In this document: piece after piece, positions 36,239 to 46,354 of the stretch | Layout: each line of letters begins with the position of its first letter | Position numbering within the stretch: the first letter of the stretch is position 1 | From: Thermoanaerobacterium xylanolyticum LX-11 | GTDB lineage: Bacteria; Bacillota; Thermoanaerobacteria; Thermoanaerobacterales; Thermoanaerobacteraceae | Reading direction: 5' to 3' | NCBI RefSeq assembly: GCF_000189775.2 | Contig: NC_015555.1 | Location: forward strand, 1,499,001-1,563,000 | Length of the DNA stretch: 64,000 nucleotides | Made by a program: the position numbers and the translations under genes | The notes under the pieces: model-generated | Told to the model about the DNA's origin: nothing | Seen by the model: only the letters and a program-made list of their open reading frames with translations | Database searches by the model: none

Positions 36239-37423
36239 TTACTTCTTTAAATAGTCTTTACCATATACTAATATTTCGTCATACATTTTTAAATTTCCAT
36301 CTGAACTTTCTACAACGGCATTTTCTGAATTTTGCGCTTTTACGTCGACTTCTTCAAAGAGAGGAATGCCATTATTTAATTTATACACGCCATATTTTCC
36401 ATCAACTTTTACGATAGCCGTATTTGGCACAATAAAGCCTTCATAGTTATTTACTGTTATGTCGACTTTAACCTTCCTTTTTTTATAAAAATCGTCATAA
36501 GCATCATCCATCTTTATCACTACACCAAATAAATTGTCGGATATCGAATATATTTTCATTATGTTTCCATCTAACAATTGACTATATTTATCATCTATTT
36601 CTACTTTTACATTGTTCCCTTCTTTTAATTTTTGGCTCTTACTTTTGTCCAATACAGACAATACATACCAGTCATAATTGTCTATTAATTTTAATATCGG
36701 TTCACCTTGCTTTACTTCACCTTTTATTTCTGCTGGCTCTTTTTGTACTGCATTTATATCATTTAATGTGATGTTAAACAATTTGTTTACACTAAAAATA
36801 TCTTCATATCCATCAAAATAATCGCTTACGACTCCAGCTTCAGGCGAATATACCTTGTACAAACCATTAGAAATAATGCTTTCTAATTGTTTTTTTTGAC
36901 TATAAAGATCATCTAAATTTCTAATCGACGAAGGACCATTTTTGATTATCTGCTCTTTTTTGCTTATTAAATCATCTATTTTTTTGCTTAAACTGTTTAA
37001 AACGCTCTTGTCTTTTGTCTGCTGATATTCCTTGTTTAATTCATCTATCTGAGCATTTATACTTTCTATATCTTTTGCATAGGGATTTGCGTCTTTATCA
37101 TCCTTAATGCTCTGAATCTTTTCATTTATAGAATTTAGCTCATCCAATTTCGACTTATCAAAGTTTGGCGATATGACTTCTGCTATTTCTTTGCCTTTTG
37201 GCACTCTTGTCCCATCTTTTACTAACATATTTATTTTCCCATCAATAGGAGAATTTATGACCATTGCATCAACCACTATGTAACCATAAGCGTCTATTGA
37301 CTCCGATAAGTTACCGGGCTTAAGTGGTATTGTCTTATCTTTTCCACTTATAGTATTTACTGCAACTTTTCCTATGTAAAGTATGACAACAATTGCTATG
37401 ATAATATTCAAAATTCTTTTCAT
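36239..37423 (-). CDS. HlyD-like membrane protein of the division cluster
   Basis: The protein has an N-terminal membrane anchor (about 4-22), a beta/lipoyl-like segment (SPIDGKINMLVKDGTRVPKG), a helical hairpin rich in Lys/Glu (about 90-190), a returning lipoyl half (YKVYSPEAGVVSDYF), and C-terminal beta domains. This is the plan of HlyD/RND membrane fusion proteins. No ABC or RND transporter is adjacent; its partner genes are yggS and sepF, 11 bases downstream. Similar genes occur in division clusters of other clostridia, so a role at the envelope or septum is a fair guess. Confidence 0.7.
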   Translation of the reverse strand: MKRILNIIIAIVVILYIGKVAVNTISGKDKTIPLKPGNLSESIDAYGYIVVDAMVINSPIDGKINMLVKDGTRVPKGKEIAEVISPNFDKSKLDELNSINEKIQSIKDDKDANPYAKDIESINAQIDELNKEYQQTKDKSVLNSLSKKIDDLISKKEQIIKNGPSSIRNLDDLYSQKKQLESIISNGLYKVYSPEAGVVSDYFDGYEDIFSVNKLFNITLNDINAVQKEPAEIKGEVKQGEPILKLIDNYDWYVLSVLDKSKSQKLKEGNNVKVEIDDKYSQLLDGNIMKIYSISDNLFGVVIKMDDAYDDFYKKRKVKVDITVNNYEGFIVPNTAIVKVDGKYGVYKLNNGIPLFEEVDVKAQNSENAVVESSDGNLKMYDEILVYGKDYLKK

Positions 37424-37516
37424 AAAACCACCTATGATTATATTCTATAAAAAATCAATTTTTCCTTCTTAAAATTTACTCTTTAGCACTTATTTTATAA
37501 ACTTTTTATCTGTAGT

Positions 37517-38443
37517 TCAAATTATCTTTTTCAGAATTTCATCGATTAATTGGTGTGTTTTTAAAGAAAGTTTTATTTCATCATCATTTATTTCTTTAGA
37601 ATTTATAGAATATAAGAAATTATTTACTGCACTCTCAAAACCTCTCACATATGATACACTATCCCAAGAATTATGACTATAAATAGATACATTGTTTTTG
37701 TCAGATACTATCAATTTTTCAAAATTTTCAACTATGACACTTTTCCCATACCCATGCACCTCAAGCACTTCTCTGTCTGCACCACTATTTCTATGCATCA
37801 CCCCAATTGCGATTCCATTATCCGAAGTAATTTCAACATTTATATATTTCATGCTATTATTTTCTTCTATCATTCTCACATGTGAAATATTTATACTTGC
37901 AACATTGCCAAGTTGATGACACAGTGTATCAACCACATGTATAAAGTCATCATAAAGGGTGAATTTGATATCACCCCCAACACCGCCACTTCTATTTTTC
38001 TCCATCATGTACAATTCAGGTTTTTGCTCTCCGAAATTCTCTGATGCTTTAACATACAATGGTGCATATCTTCTATTAAACCCAACAGTCAAAATAAGTG
38101 AATTGTTAAGTGCAATATTATAAAGTTCTTCAGTTTTTTTTAAGTCATCTGTCAAAGGTTTGTCCACATAAACATGAATATTATTTGTAAGAAGTTTTTT
38201 CACAATCTCATAATGGCTATCAGTAGAAGTGTGCACAAAAGCACAATCAGGTTTTAAAGCAATTGCTTCATCTATAGAAGTATATGTGCTAACTTTATAA
38301 TTCTCCTTATACTTTAAAAGCTTTTTTTCATCTCTGCCTACAATGCCAACTACTTCAAGCATATCTACATTAAATATAAATGGCAAATATGCCCTTTTGA
38401 ATATATTACCCGGTCCTACGATTATAGCTTTCAACTTATTCAT
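37517..38443 (-). CDS. Gfo/Idh/MocA family oxidoreductase
   Basis: The N-terminal Rossmann domain binds NAD(P) (AIIVGPGNIFKRAYLPF; the usual GxGxxG reads GPGNIF). The VYVDKPLTDD segment carries the EKP-like lysine of the family, here DKP. The C-terminal alpha/beta domain binds substrate. The reaction is typically oxidation of a sugar or inositol derivative, but the substrate is unknown. I start at ATG 38441-38443 (308 residues) behind GAGGTGAGG. It precedes the HlyD-like gene by 93 bases and may be transcribed with it or separately. Confidence 0.82.
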   Translation of the reverse strand: MNKLKAIIVGPGNIFKRAYLPFIFNVDMLEVVGIVGRDEKKLLKYKENYKVSTYTSIDEAIALKPDCAFVHTSTDSHYEIVKKLLTNNIHVYVDKPLTDDLKKTEELYNIALNNSLILTVGFNRRYAPLYVKASENFGEQKPELYMMEKNRSGGVGGDIKFTLYDDFIHVVDTLCHQLGNVASINISHVRMIEENNSMKYINVEITSDNGIAIGVMHRNSGADREVLEVHGYGKSVIVENFEKLIVSDKNNVSIYSHNSWDSVSYVRGFESAVNNFLYSINSKEINDDEIKLSLKTHQLIDEILKKII

Positions 38444-38569
38444 AACCTCACCTCTATAATTCATTTGCTGTCTTAGAAAATTTGTAAACCTCTATTTCTT
38501 TTATGCATATTATATAACAAATCAGGAATATAACCAAGAAAAGTACATGACTTTTTAAAAATGAAGTAC

Positions 38570-38598
38570 TTGCATTTGCATGAAATTTGTGATAATAT
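38570..38598 (+). promoter_or_regulatory. Candidate promoter of glnN
   Basis: TTGCAT (38570-38575) and TAATAT (38593-38598) are 17 bp apart. This predicts a leader of about 135 nt before glnN. Confidence 0.5.
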
Positions 38599-38640
38599 TT
38601 AATTAATTATTTGTGAGAAAATTTAATAGTTAAAAATGAG

Positions 38641-38697
38641 ACAAGGGCGTTTCATTAATATATTTTGCGTGTATTAATGGCGTCCTTGTTTTGTTTA
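38641..38697 (+). promoter_or_regulatory. Terminator-like hairpin in the glnN leader (candidate attenuator)
   Basis: ACAAGGGCG (38641-38649) pairs with CGTCCTTGT (38681-38689, one G-T), and CATTAATA (38653-38660) with TATTAATG (38672-38679); TTTTGTTTATATTTT follows. It stands 52 bases before the glnN start. The right arm TATTAATGG can alternatively pair with CCATTAATA at 38704-38712, giving two exclusive structures. Confidence 0.6.
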
Positions 38698-38740
38698 TAT
38701 TTTCCATTAATACCAAAAAAATAAATGAAAGGGGATTTTT

Positions 38741-40843
38741 ATGTCAGAAAATTCTTTGAAAAATATTTTTGGCGCCAATGTATTTAATGACGCAGTGATG
38801 AGAGAGCATCTACCAAAGCAAACATACAATGCTTTAAGAAAGACAATCGATGAGGGACTACCACTTGACCCAAAAGTTGCCGACGTAGTAGCAAACGCTA
38901 TGAAAGACTGGGCTATCGAAAAAGGAGCGACGCATTTTACACATTGGTTTCAACCATTGACAGGTATTACTGCAGAAAAACACGAATCTTTTATCTCTCC
39001 TACACCAGACGGTAAAGTCATCACAGAATTTTCAGGCAAAGAACTTATAAAAGGCGAGCCTGATGCATCGTCATTCCCTTCAGGCGGATTAAGGGCTACA
39101 TTCGAAGCAAGAGGCTATACTGCATGGGATTGTACATCTCCTGCATTTGTCAAAGATAATGTCCTATACATCCCAACCGCATTTTGCTCATACACTGGCG
39201 AAGCATTAGACTTAAAGACACCTTTATTGCGCTCTATGGAAGCATTATCAAAGGAAGCATTAAGAGTTCTTAAGTTATTTGGAAATAACACTTCAAAAAG
39301 AGTCATAACAACTGTTGGTCCAGAGCAAGAGTATTTTTTGATAGATAAAAAATTGTATGAAAAACGCAAAGACTTAATATTGACAGGCAGAACATTATTT
39401 GGCGCAAAACCACCAAAAGGTCAAGAAATGGAAGATCATTATTTCGGCACTATTAGGGAAAGAGTTTTCGAATTCATGAAAGAGCTTGATGAGGAGCTTT
39501 GGAAATTAGGAATATCAGCTAAGACCGAGCACAACGAAGTCGCACCTGCTCAACATGAATTAGCGCCAATCTTCAATACGACAAACATAGCAACGGATCA
39601 CAATCAATTGACAATGGATATAATGAAAAAAGTTGCTTTAAGAAATGATCTAGTATGTCTATTGCACGAAAAACCATTTGCCGGTGTCAACGGATCTGGA
39701 AAACACAACAACTGGTCTATGAGTACAGATGACGGTTTAAATTTATTAGATCCCGGAAAGACTCCACACGAAAATGCACAATTTTTAGTTTTCCTGTGTG
39801 CAGTTATCAAAGCAATCGATGAATACGCTGATTTACTAAGAGTATCTGCTGCAACACCTGGAAATGACCACAGGCTTGGTGCAAATGAAGCTCCACCGGC
39901 AATAATCTCGATTTTCTTAGGCGATCAATTAACTGATATTTTAGAACAAATAGGCGAAACTGGCGGTGCCACAAACTCAAAGCAAGGTGGAGAATTGAAA
40001 ATTGGCGTAACAACGCTTCCTACGCTTCACAAAGATTCCACCGACAGAAACAGAACATCTCCATTCGCATTTACTGGAAACAAATTTGAGTTTAGAATGG
40101 TAGGTTCTTCATCATCAGTAGCAACTGCAAACTATATTTTAAACACGATTGTAGCAGATGTTTTATCTGAAATTGCAGATAGACTTGAAAAAGCCGATAA
40201 TTTTGATGAAGAAGTTCAAAAAATATTAAAGGAGATCGTAGTAAATCATAAAAGAGTTATCTTCAACGGAAACGGGTATTCAGAAGAATGGGTAAAAGAA
40301 GCTGAAAAGAGAGGACTTCCAAATATAGCTTCAACAGTTGATGCTATTCCTGCCCTTTTGAAAGACAAAAATGTAAAAGTCATGGAAAAACACGGCGTAT
40401 TAAGCAAGGTAGAATTAGAAGCTCGCTATGAAATAATGTTGGAAAATTACTCAAAGACTATAAACATAGAAGCGTTGACAATGATTGATATGGCTAAAAA
40501 GCAAATTCTTCCGGCAGTTTTAAAATTCATTAAAAATGTTGCAGACTCTATAAACGCAGTAAAAGAAACTGGATTAGACGCTTCAGTTGACGCACAAGCC
40601 GATTTATTGAAGGAAGTTTCTTCATTGACAGCCGAATTTAAGAGAAGAATCGACAATCTTGAAAGCGCTGTAAATAATGCATCAAATATTGAAGGAGATT
40701 CTTTTGCCGTAGCTAAATATTACAGAGATGAAGTATTTGCAAAAATGGGAGAGCTTAGAGAAATAGGTGACAAATTAGAAACTTTGGTAGACGCTGATAT
40801 TTGGCCACTTCCAACATATGCAGACATGCTTTTCTACGTGTAG
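38741..40843 (+). CDS. glnN: Glutamine synthetase type III
   Basis: GSIII makes glutamine from glutamate, ammonia and ATP. At 700 residues it is much longer than GSI/GSII. It shows the GSIII N-terminal region ([17 protein letters not shown]), the [10 protein letters not shown] metal/glutamate motif, [31 protein letters not shown], and [18 protein letters not shown] long C-terminal helical part follows. AAAGGGG precedes the ATG. It is read alone on the plus strand with its own leader and terminator. The leader hairpin suggests control by transcript termination rather than GlnR sites, which I do not see. Confidence 0.95.
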   Translation: MSENSLKNIFGANVFNDAVMREHLPKQTYNALRKTIDEGLPLDPKVADVVANAMKDWAIEKGATHFTHWFQPLTGITAEKHESFISPTPDGKVITEFSGKELIKGEPDASSFPSGGLRATFEARGYTAWDCTSPAFVKDNVLYIPTAFCSYTGEALDLKTPLLRSMEALSKEALRVLKLFGNNTSKRVITTVGPEQEYFLIDKKLYEKRKDLILTGRTLFGAKPPKGQEMEDHYFGTIRERVFEFMKELDEELWKLGISAKTEHNEVAPAQHELAPIFNTTNIATDHNQLTMDIMKKVALRNDLVCLLHEKPFAGVNGSGKHNNWSMSTDDGLNLLDPGKTPHENAQFLVFLCAVIKAIDEYADLLRVSAATPGNDHRLGANEAPPAIISIFLGDQLTDILEQIGETGGATNSKQGGELKIGVTTLPTLHKDSTDRNRTSPFAFTGNKFEFRMVGSSSSVATANYILNTIVADVLSEIADRLEKADNFDEEVQKILKEIVVNHKRVIFNGNGYSEEWVKEAEKRGLPNIASTVDAIPALLKDKNVKVMEKHGVLSKVELEARYEIMLENYSKTINIEALTMIDMAKKQILPAVLKFIKNVADSINAVKETGLDASVDAQADLLKEVSSLTAEFKRRIDNLESAVNNASNIEGDSFAVAKYYRDEVFAKMGELREIGDKLETLVDADIWPLPTYADMLFYV

Positions 40844-40850
40844 ATATAAT

Positions 40851-40888
40851 AAAAAACTATTGGGGTATTTAACCTCAATAGTTTTTTT
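40851..40888 (+). terminator. Terminator of glnN
   Basis: AAAAAACTATTGGGG pairs with CCTCAATAGTTTTTTT. Confidence 0.85.
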
Positions 40889-40943
40889 ATATGATAATTC
40901 ATATTTAAATTACAAATCAATCGGTTCTCAAGGCTTTTTTTAA

Positions 40944-41016
<73 letters not shown>

Positions 41017-41025
41017 GAATATGTA

Positions 41026-41375
41026 TGGTGGAGGTGCGGGGAGTCGAACCCCGGTCCGAAGGTGTCACAGTAAAAGCTTCTCCGAGCGCAGTCACTGTTT
41101 TAACATTCCCTCTGCAGCTCTCCCAGTGACAGGATAACTGCTTCGGTAGCTTCATAAAATCCGATTTATCTCAAAGCTTTGATAAATCAGTTCCCCACTA
41201 AATCGACGCCCAATCCTTTGATGTGGGAATCAAAGGTTGAACGGCTGCTTGTAATTAAGCAGCGTAAGCTAAATTATCGTTTGCGTTTATATTTAAGTCC
41301 ACCGTTTTACGAGCAGATGGAACCTCGGCTCGCTACTTTTACCTCAACTACCCCCGTCGAAACCAGTACACCCCC
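41026..41375 (-). ncRNA. ssrA: tmRNA
   Basis: tmRNA rescues stalled ribosomes and tags the product for degradation. The tRNA-like ends pair GGGGGTG with CACCTCC, followed by A and an encoded CCA; TGGTTTCGAC and GGTTCGACTCC are conserved. The tag reading frame (41255-41284) encodes ANDNLAYAA followed by TAA, with GCA as resume codon. Its partner gene smpB ends five bases upstream, so both probably share a transcript. Confidence 0.97.
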
Positions 41376-41380
41376 GTATA

Positions 41381-41848
41381 TCATATATGCTGACTTTCTT
41401 TAAAGTGCCTTTCTATCTCCCTCTTAGCATCTCTTCTTGCCATATCTTCTCTTTTATCGTACAATTTTTTACCTCTGGCAACTGCTAATTCCACCTTTAC
41501 AAGCCCATGTTTAAGATAAACCCTTAAAGGAACCAATGTATAGCCTTTTTGAGTGACATAGCCAGTCAATTTATTAATCTCTCTTCTATTAAGAAGCAAT
41601 TTCCTCGTTCTAAGTGGATCTTTGTTAAAAATATTGCCTTTTTCATATGGGCTTATATGCATATTGTATAAGAAAACCTCATTGTTTTCTATAAGTGCAA
41701 AGCTGTCCTTCAAATTCACTTTGCCCATGCGTACAGATTTGACTTCTGTACCAAAAAGCACAATGCCTGCTTCATAAACTTCATCTATAAAATAGTCGTG
41801 ACTGGCTTTTTTGTTTTGTGCAAGCACCTTTATATTTTCACTACTCAT
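41381..41848 (-). CDS. smpB: SsrA-binding protein SmpB
   Basis: SmpB binds tmRNA and places it in the ribosomal A site. The beta-barrel core starts with [24 protein letters not shown], contains [18 protein letters not shown], and the basic C-terminal tail ([20 protein letters not shown]) that mimics an anticodon arm is intact. Length 155 is typical. It lies between rnr and ssrA, a common clostridial order of rescue and decay genes. Confidence 0.97.
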   Translation of the reverse strand: MSSENIKVLAQNKKASHDYFIDEVYEAGIVLFGTEVKSVRMGKVNLKDSFALIENNEVFLYNMHISPYEKGNIFNKDPLRTRKLLLNRREINKLTGYVTQKGYTLVPLRVYLKHGLVKVELAVARGKKLYDKREDMARRDAKREIERHFKESQHI

Positions 41849-41935
41849 AAGAATAACACCTTTTCTGTAAAATACATTGTTCCCTCACAGTACATGGGTC
41901 TGCGCTTAATTATTATAGCACATTAAATTCACATG

Positions 41936-44083
41936 TCAAGCACCTTCAACATTGCGGATTTCATCTGGTGTAGCCAAGACAAAATCTATTTCTCTCCTGT
42001 CCACGTTAGCACCTACTACCTTTACGTACACAATATCACCTATAGAAAACTTTCTATTCGTTCTTTCGCCTATTAACGTATATGTTTCATCATCATAATG
42101 GTAATAGTCATCATCAAGTGTGTCAATATCGACTAATCCTTCTACTGTGTTATCTAACTCTACAAAGAAGCCATAATTTGTCACGTTGGCGATTATAGCT
42201 TTGTAGATATTCCCAATTCTTTCTTTCATGTATTCTACTTTCTTCAAATCTTCAATCTCTTTTTCCGCCGAATCAGCCGCTCTTTCCCTCTCTGAAGCTT
42301 TTAATGAAATGTCATTTAATATTTTGTTATAATGTTCCTGCCGCTTCTCATTCAATTTACCATGAATATTCTCTTTGATAATCCTATGGATTATCAGATC
42401 GGGATATCTCCTTATAGGCGATGTAAAGTGTGTATAATACTGCGTCGCCAAAGCATAATGTCCTAAATCCTCTGGGCTATATCTGGCCCTCTTTAAAGAC
42501 CTTAGTAGAAGCGTCTCAACAACTCTTTGTTCATTTTTGCCCCTCACTTGCTTTATAAGCTCTTGCAATGCTTTTGGATGTATTTCATCTCCTCCAATGC
42601 CCTTTATGTGATAACCTAAATTATGTATAAATTTATTAAATGCCATCAGTTTCTCCATGTCCGGATGCTCATGAACCCTGTATACAAAAGGCACATTGAT
42701 CCAATGCATGTGCTCAGCAACTGTCTCATTTGCAACAAGCATAAATTCCTCAATAATCCTATGGGCTACATTCCTTTCGATCTTTACAATATCAATTGGT
42801 TTTCCCTTTTCATCTACAATTATTTTTGCTTCTTCAAAATCAAAGTCTACACTACCGCGCCTTTTCCTTCTTTCTAACAAAATCTTTGCCAAATCTCTCA
42901 TATTATTAAAATCTTCTATTAAATCTTTATATCGCTCTTTTAATTTTTCATCATTTTCTTCTAAGATTTTGTACACATTAGTATAAGTCATTCTTTCTTT
43001 GCTTCGTATTATACTTTCAAATATATCGTGATCTATAACATTACCATTTTTGTCTATCTTCATCTTTACCGTAAGTGTCAATCTGTCCTCAGATGGATTG
43101 AGGCTGCAAATTCCATTTGACAATCTGTGTGGCAACATTGGTATGACTCTATCTATAAAGTACACACTGCAACCTCTATTTAAAGCTTCCTTATCAAGCT
43201 CAGAACCTTCTTTGACGTAATGACTGACGTCTGCAATGCTGACATAAAGTACATAATCGCCGCTCTCAAGTTTTTCTACTGCCACAGCATCATCAAGGTC
43301 TTTTGCATCTTCACCATCTATCGTTACAATATTTAAGTGACGCAAATCTATCCTTCCTGTTATTTCTTCACTTGATATTTTCTCTTGTATATTTTCTGCT
43401 TCTTTTATGACTTTCTTTGGAAATTCTTCAGGTATATTGTACGAGCGAATCACTGACAATACATCTACTCCAGGATCATTTTTCCTGCCTAAAATTTCAA
43501 TTATTTTTCCTTCAGGACTTCTCCGCTTTTCAGGCCACTTAGTTATTTTAACTACCACCTTCATACCATCTTCGGCATTCATGGTATCAGCTTTTGAAAT
43601 AAATACATCTTGCGTAATGCTTCTATCATCAGGAACTACGAAACCAAAATTGCGGCTTTTCTCAAAAGTACCTACAATGGTAGAATTAGCCCTCTTGAGT
43701 ATTTTTACAACTTCTCCTTCCCACTTCTTCCCTTCAACTTTCTTTGTAACCCGAACAAGAACTGTATCATTCTGCATTGCACTGTTTAAATTATCTTTAG
43801 AAATAAATATATCCTTAATGCTTTCATTTTCAGGTATCAAAAAAGCAAATCCTCTTGATGTGGCATCTATTTTGCCTTTTATTATATCCAATCTTTCTGA
43901 CAAAGCGTACTTTTCATTTTTTGTCTTATATATTGTTCCATCTTTTTCTAAATCCTTTAATAGCTCCTCAACAATGCCCTTTTGACTATAATCCACATCA
44001 AGCATTTTTAAAATATTCTCAATCTTTGAAGGTTTGTAATTTTCGTCGCTAAAAAGCTCTAATAATTTATCTTTAAAATTCAT
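41936..44083 (-). CDS. rnr: Ribonuclease R
   Basis: RNase R is a processive 3'-5' exoribonuclease that degrades structured RNA and, with SmpB-tmRNA, the messages of stalled ribosomes. In order: an N-terminal helix-turn-helix-like region (about 1-65), two cold-shock domains, the RNB catalytic domain (TIDGEDAKDLDDAVAV with the metal-binding Asp cluster) and a C-terminal S1 domain (about 625-705). I start at ATG 44081-44083 (715 residues), with GAGAGGAA upstream. It precedes smpB by 87 bases. Confidence 0.95.
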   Translation of the reverse strand: MNFKDKLLELFSDENYKPSKIENILKMLDVDYSQKGIVEELLKDLEKDGTIYKTKNEKYALSERLDIIKGKIDATSRGFAFLIPENESIKDIFISKDNLNSAMQNDTVLVRVTKKVEGKKWEGEVVKILKRANSTIVGTFEKSRNFGFVVPDDRSITQDVFISKADTMNAEDGMKVVVKITKWPEKRRSPEGKIIEILGRKNDPGVDVLSVIRSYNIPEEFPKKVIKEAENIQEKISSEEITGRIDLRHLNIVTIDGEDAKDLDDAVAVEKLESGDYVLYVSIADVSHYVKEGSELDKEALNRGCSVYFIDRVIPMLPHRLSNGICSLNPSEDRLTLTVKMKIDKNGNVIDHDIFESIIRSKERMTYTNVYKILEENDEKLKERYKDLIEDFNNMRDLAKILLERRKRRGSVDFDFEEAKIIVDEKGKPIDIVKIERNVAHRIIEEFMLVANETVAEHMHWINVPFVYRVHEHPDMEKLMAFNKFIHNLGYHIKGIGGDEIHPKALQELIKQVRGKNEQRVVETLLLRSLKRARYSPEDLGHYALATQYYTHFTSPIRRYPDLIIHRIIKENIHGKLNEKRQEHYNKILNDISLKASERERAADSAEKEIEDLKKVEYMKERIGNIYKAIIANVTNYGFFVELDNTVEGLVDIDTLDDDYYHYDDETYTLIGERTNRKFSIGDIVYVKVVGANVDRREIDFVLATPDEIRNVEGA

Positions 44084-44098
44084 ACCGATTCCTCTCAA

Positions 44099-44859
44099 TC
44101 CATTAAAATAAAAATTTACATAATTAATTTTCCATTTATCTATTATAATTATAACATCTACTATGAGAAATATTAAAGAAAAACTGTTTGTGTCAAGTAG
44201 TCGTTAGCAAATTTTTTCTTCAAATTTTATCCACATAATGTTTAATGTATTGTGAATTCTCTTGCAATTGTTTTTGCTCCATTTCTGTCTTCATATTGCG
44301 CCTTTTATATGACTTTTAGTTCGCTTAGGCATTTGTATCTGAGTGTATTTCCCCTATTGCTTTTCGACTGTTTGTCATTGCACAACCTTCAAACGGCATA
44401 CCACCTTTTTGTATGTGATATGTCTTTACTTTTTTCTGCTTTTTGTTTACATCCGCTGCTGATAGTTTTATTTCTTCTTTTATCTCTGCTAATTTTTCTT
44501 CTGATATTATCACATTAAAATATGCTTCTACAACACTATTAAGTTTTCCGCTTATCTTTAAGGCTAATATCTTTGCTAAATTGTTTGCTCCTTTTTCTGT
44601 CTAACTCATTTTCCCTGCATTCATTCCGTTTGCTAATATACACTGCTAATTTTATTTCTTTCTTCCCTTTGCTTTTTACCTTTCGGTCTGTCTTCGCCTT
44701 GCAAAGCATTTTAGGTAAAATTAGAGTGTTTATAAATAATTACTTGCTTTTCTCAAGAAAAATTTAATGAAAAATTTATTTTTTGTAATTTTTAGCAAAA
44801 CCAATTATGATATAATTACACTAAATAGATAAAAATTTAAAAACATGAAAGGATATGAT
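44099..44859 (-). pseudogene. Decayed relic in an AT-rich gap (no intact gene)
   Basis: This 760-base gap holds no convincing intact gene. On the minus strand, coding-like fragments appear in more than one frame. One runs 44325-44513 (KKVKTYHIQKGGMPFEGCAMT...) and ends at a stop. Another, in a different frame around 44255-44300, reads YEDRNGAKTIAREF, resembling a transposase-type helix-turn-helix. The frame change and stops suggest a frameshifted remnant of a mobile-element gene, but I cannot name the family. Confidence 0.35.
44811..44816 (+). promoter_or_regulatory. Candidate -10 of the protease gene
   Basis: TATAAT at 44811-44816 lies 120 bases before the protease start. No good -35 is seen at normal spacing. 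A seven-codon ORF (44860-44883, MIKLPHI) with GAAAGGA upstream lies in the leader. Confidence 0.35.
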
Positions 44860-44935
44860 ATGATAAAATTACCTCATATATGATTTTTAATATATTTTAA
44901 AAGAAAAATAATTTTCAAATGAGGAGATGTTTTCT

Positions 44936-45979
44936 GTGTTAAAGAAATTAGTTTTATTGCTTCTGGTTGTTACTCTTCTTACAGTTTCTACCTTTAGTTT
45001 TGTTTTTGCTATGGATAACACTGTAGATAAAGATGTTGAAGTACAAATAAAGAACATTTCAAATTACGGTGAATTTATGATTTGGAATGGAGAAAAAATA
45101 AGTGAAAGAATAAATTTATATAATTCGGACGATCAATTATCAGCTTACCTTTATAATATATTGCATGGTAACAAAATAATTGGATATGTCATTGTAGACC
45201 CTAAAACTGATAAAGTTGTTGAATATGCTCTTGGCCAATCACCATATTCAGACTATCTTTCTGAATATATAAAAGCCAAATCAGACAAATTTAATAATAA
45301 GAAAATAACATTATTGTATGATGGACCATCAAACTATGGTGTAGCCGCAGGAAATGAAAAATCAAAATCCAAAGAAATATTTGATTTCACATATGATAGT
45401 AGTGTAAAATTAAGTGTAGATACAAGTAAGGATGCAAAAAATTTATTAAAAACAAAAAACATTACAACTAATGTAACCGCATTATCATCTGGTAAAATAC
45501 TTTATAATGTTGGAACAGAACAAGTTGTTGGTAATAGATCTTGTGGACCAGTAGCAGCTTATAATTTATTGTACTTCTGGGCGCATAATGGTTATCCTAA
45601 ATTAATAACAGGTAATGCAGATAATGATATAGCACAACTTGCAAAAGATATAGGAACAACAGTCGGCGCAACACCTTTTTTATGGTATAAAAATGGATTA
45701 AATCAATATACAAATAGAGTTTACTATGGTCAGTTCTATACTGGGGATCTTGTAACAAGTTATGACTCAATTAAAAATGAGATAAATAATAACAGACCAG
45801 GTACTGTACTTTATTTATTACACCCATATTACGGCAGTCATTATGTAGTATTTATGGGTTATACAACAAATTATTGGTATGTTGTTCATGATGGTTGGAA
45901 TACCAATGATGTATATAGAGATTTTAATTATGATAAATCCTATATTAGTAATCTTGCATATACAATATGGGGTATGTAA
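44936..45979 (+). CDS. Secreted papain-like (C39/C10-like) cysteine protease with propeptide
   Basis: The start is GTG 44936-44938, nine bases after GAGGAG; the ATG at 44927 touches that site and is less likely. This gives 347 residues with a signal peptide (LKKLVLLLLVVTLLT..., cleavage probably after FVFA). Residues about 25-165 form a propeptide-like region (KIIGYVIVDPKTDKVVEYAL), reminiscent of C10-type prodomains. The catalytic part has Cys in VGNRSCGPVAAYNLLYFW, His in GSHYVVFMGY and a following VVHDGWN, the Cys-His-Asp/Asn order of papain-like C39-type enzymes. Substrate and family placement are inferred. Confidence 0.7.
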   Translation: MLKKLVLLLLVVTLLTVSTFSFVFAMDNTVDKDVEVQIKNISNYGEFMIWNGEKISERINLYNSDDQLSAYLYNILHGNKIIGYVIVDPKTDKVVEYALGQSPYSDYLSEYIKAKSDKFNNKKITLLYDGPSNYGVAAGNEKSKSKEIFDFTYDSSVKLSVDTSKDAKNLLKTKNITTNVTALSSGKILYNVGTEQVVGNRSCGPVAAYNLLYFWAHNGYPKLITGNADNDIAQLAKDIGTTVGATPFLWYKNGLNQYTNRVYYGQFYTGDLVTSYDSIKNEINNNRPGTVLYLLHPYYGSHYVVFMGYTTNYWYVVHDGWNTNDVYRDFNYDKSYISNLAYTIWGM

Positions 45980-46354
45980 ATGTAATCACTAAATAAAATT
46001 GATATTATAAACTTAGATTCAGCAGAAAGATTGAACTATTTAGTAAAATTTGATATATAAAATTAATTTATAAAATAATATTTGATTTAGATTTTTTACT
46101 TGCTGAATCTAAGTAAAGATTATTGTTTATATATTACTGCAAAAAGTAATTTTTTATAGCAAATTCAAGCTGCAAAATAATAACTGAATATGAATCAATT
46201 TTAAAGCCTAATATGTTGTTTGAGGCATTAGAGCTAAGGCACCGTGTAATAAATTGCAAGTCAAAGCATTACCGATTAAAAATATGTTCCGGAAAATGAC
46301 TTTTTACAGTAAAATTATTATCAAGCCTATTAAAATTCTAAGGATGGTATTATT
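45980..46354 (+). other. Non-coding gap with a long inverted repeat
   Basis: ACTTAGATTCAGCA (46011-46024) is perfectly complementary to TGCTGAATCTAAGT (46101-46114), 76 bases apart. A weak terminator-like stem (ATTACT with AGTAAT, 46133-46150, then TTTTT) follows. I see no gene here. Confidence 0.5.
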
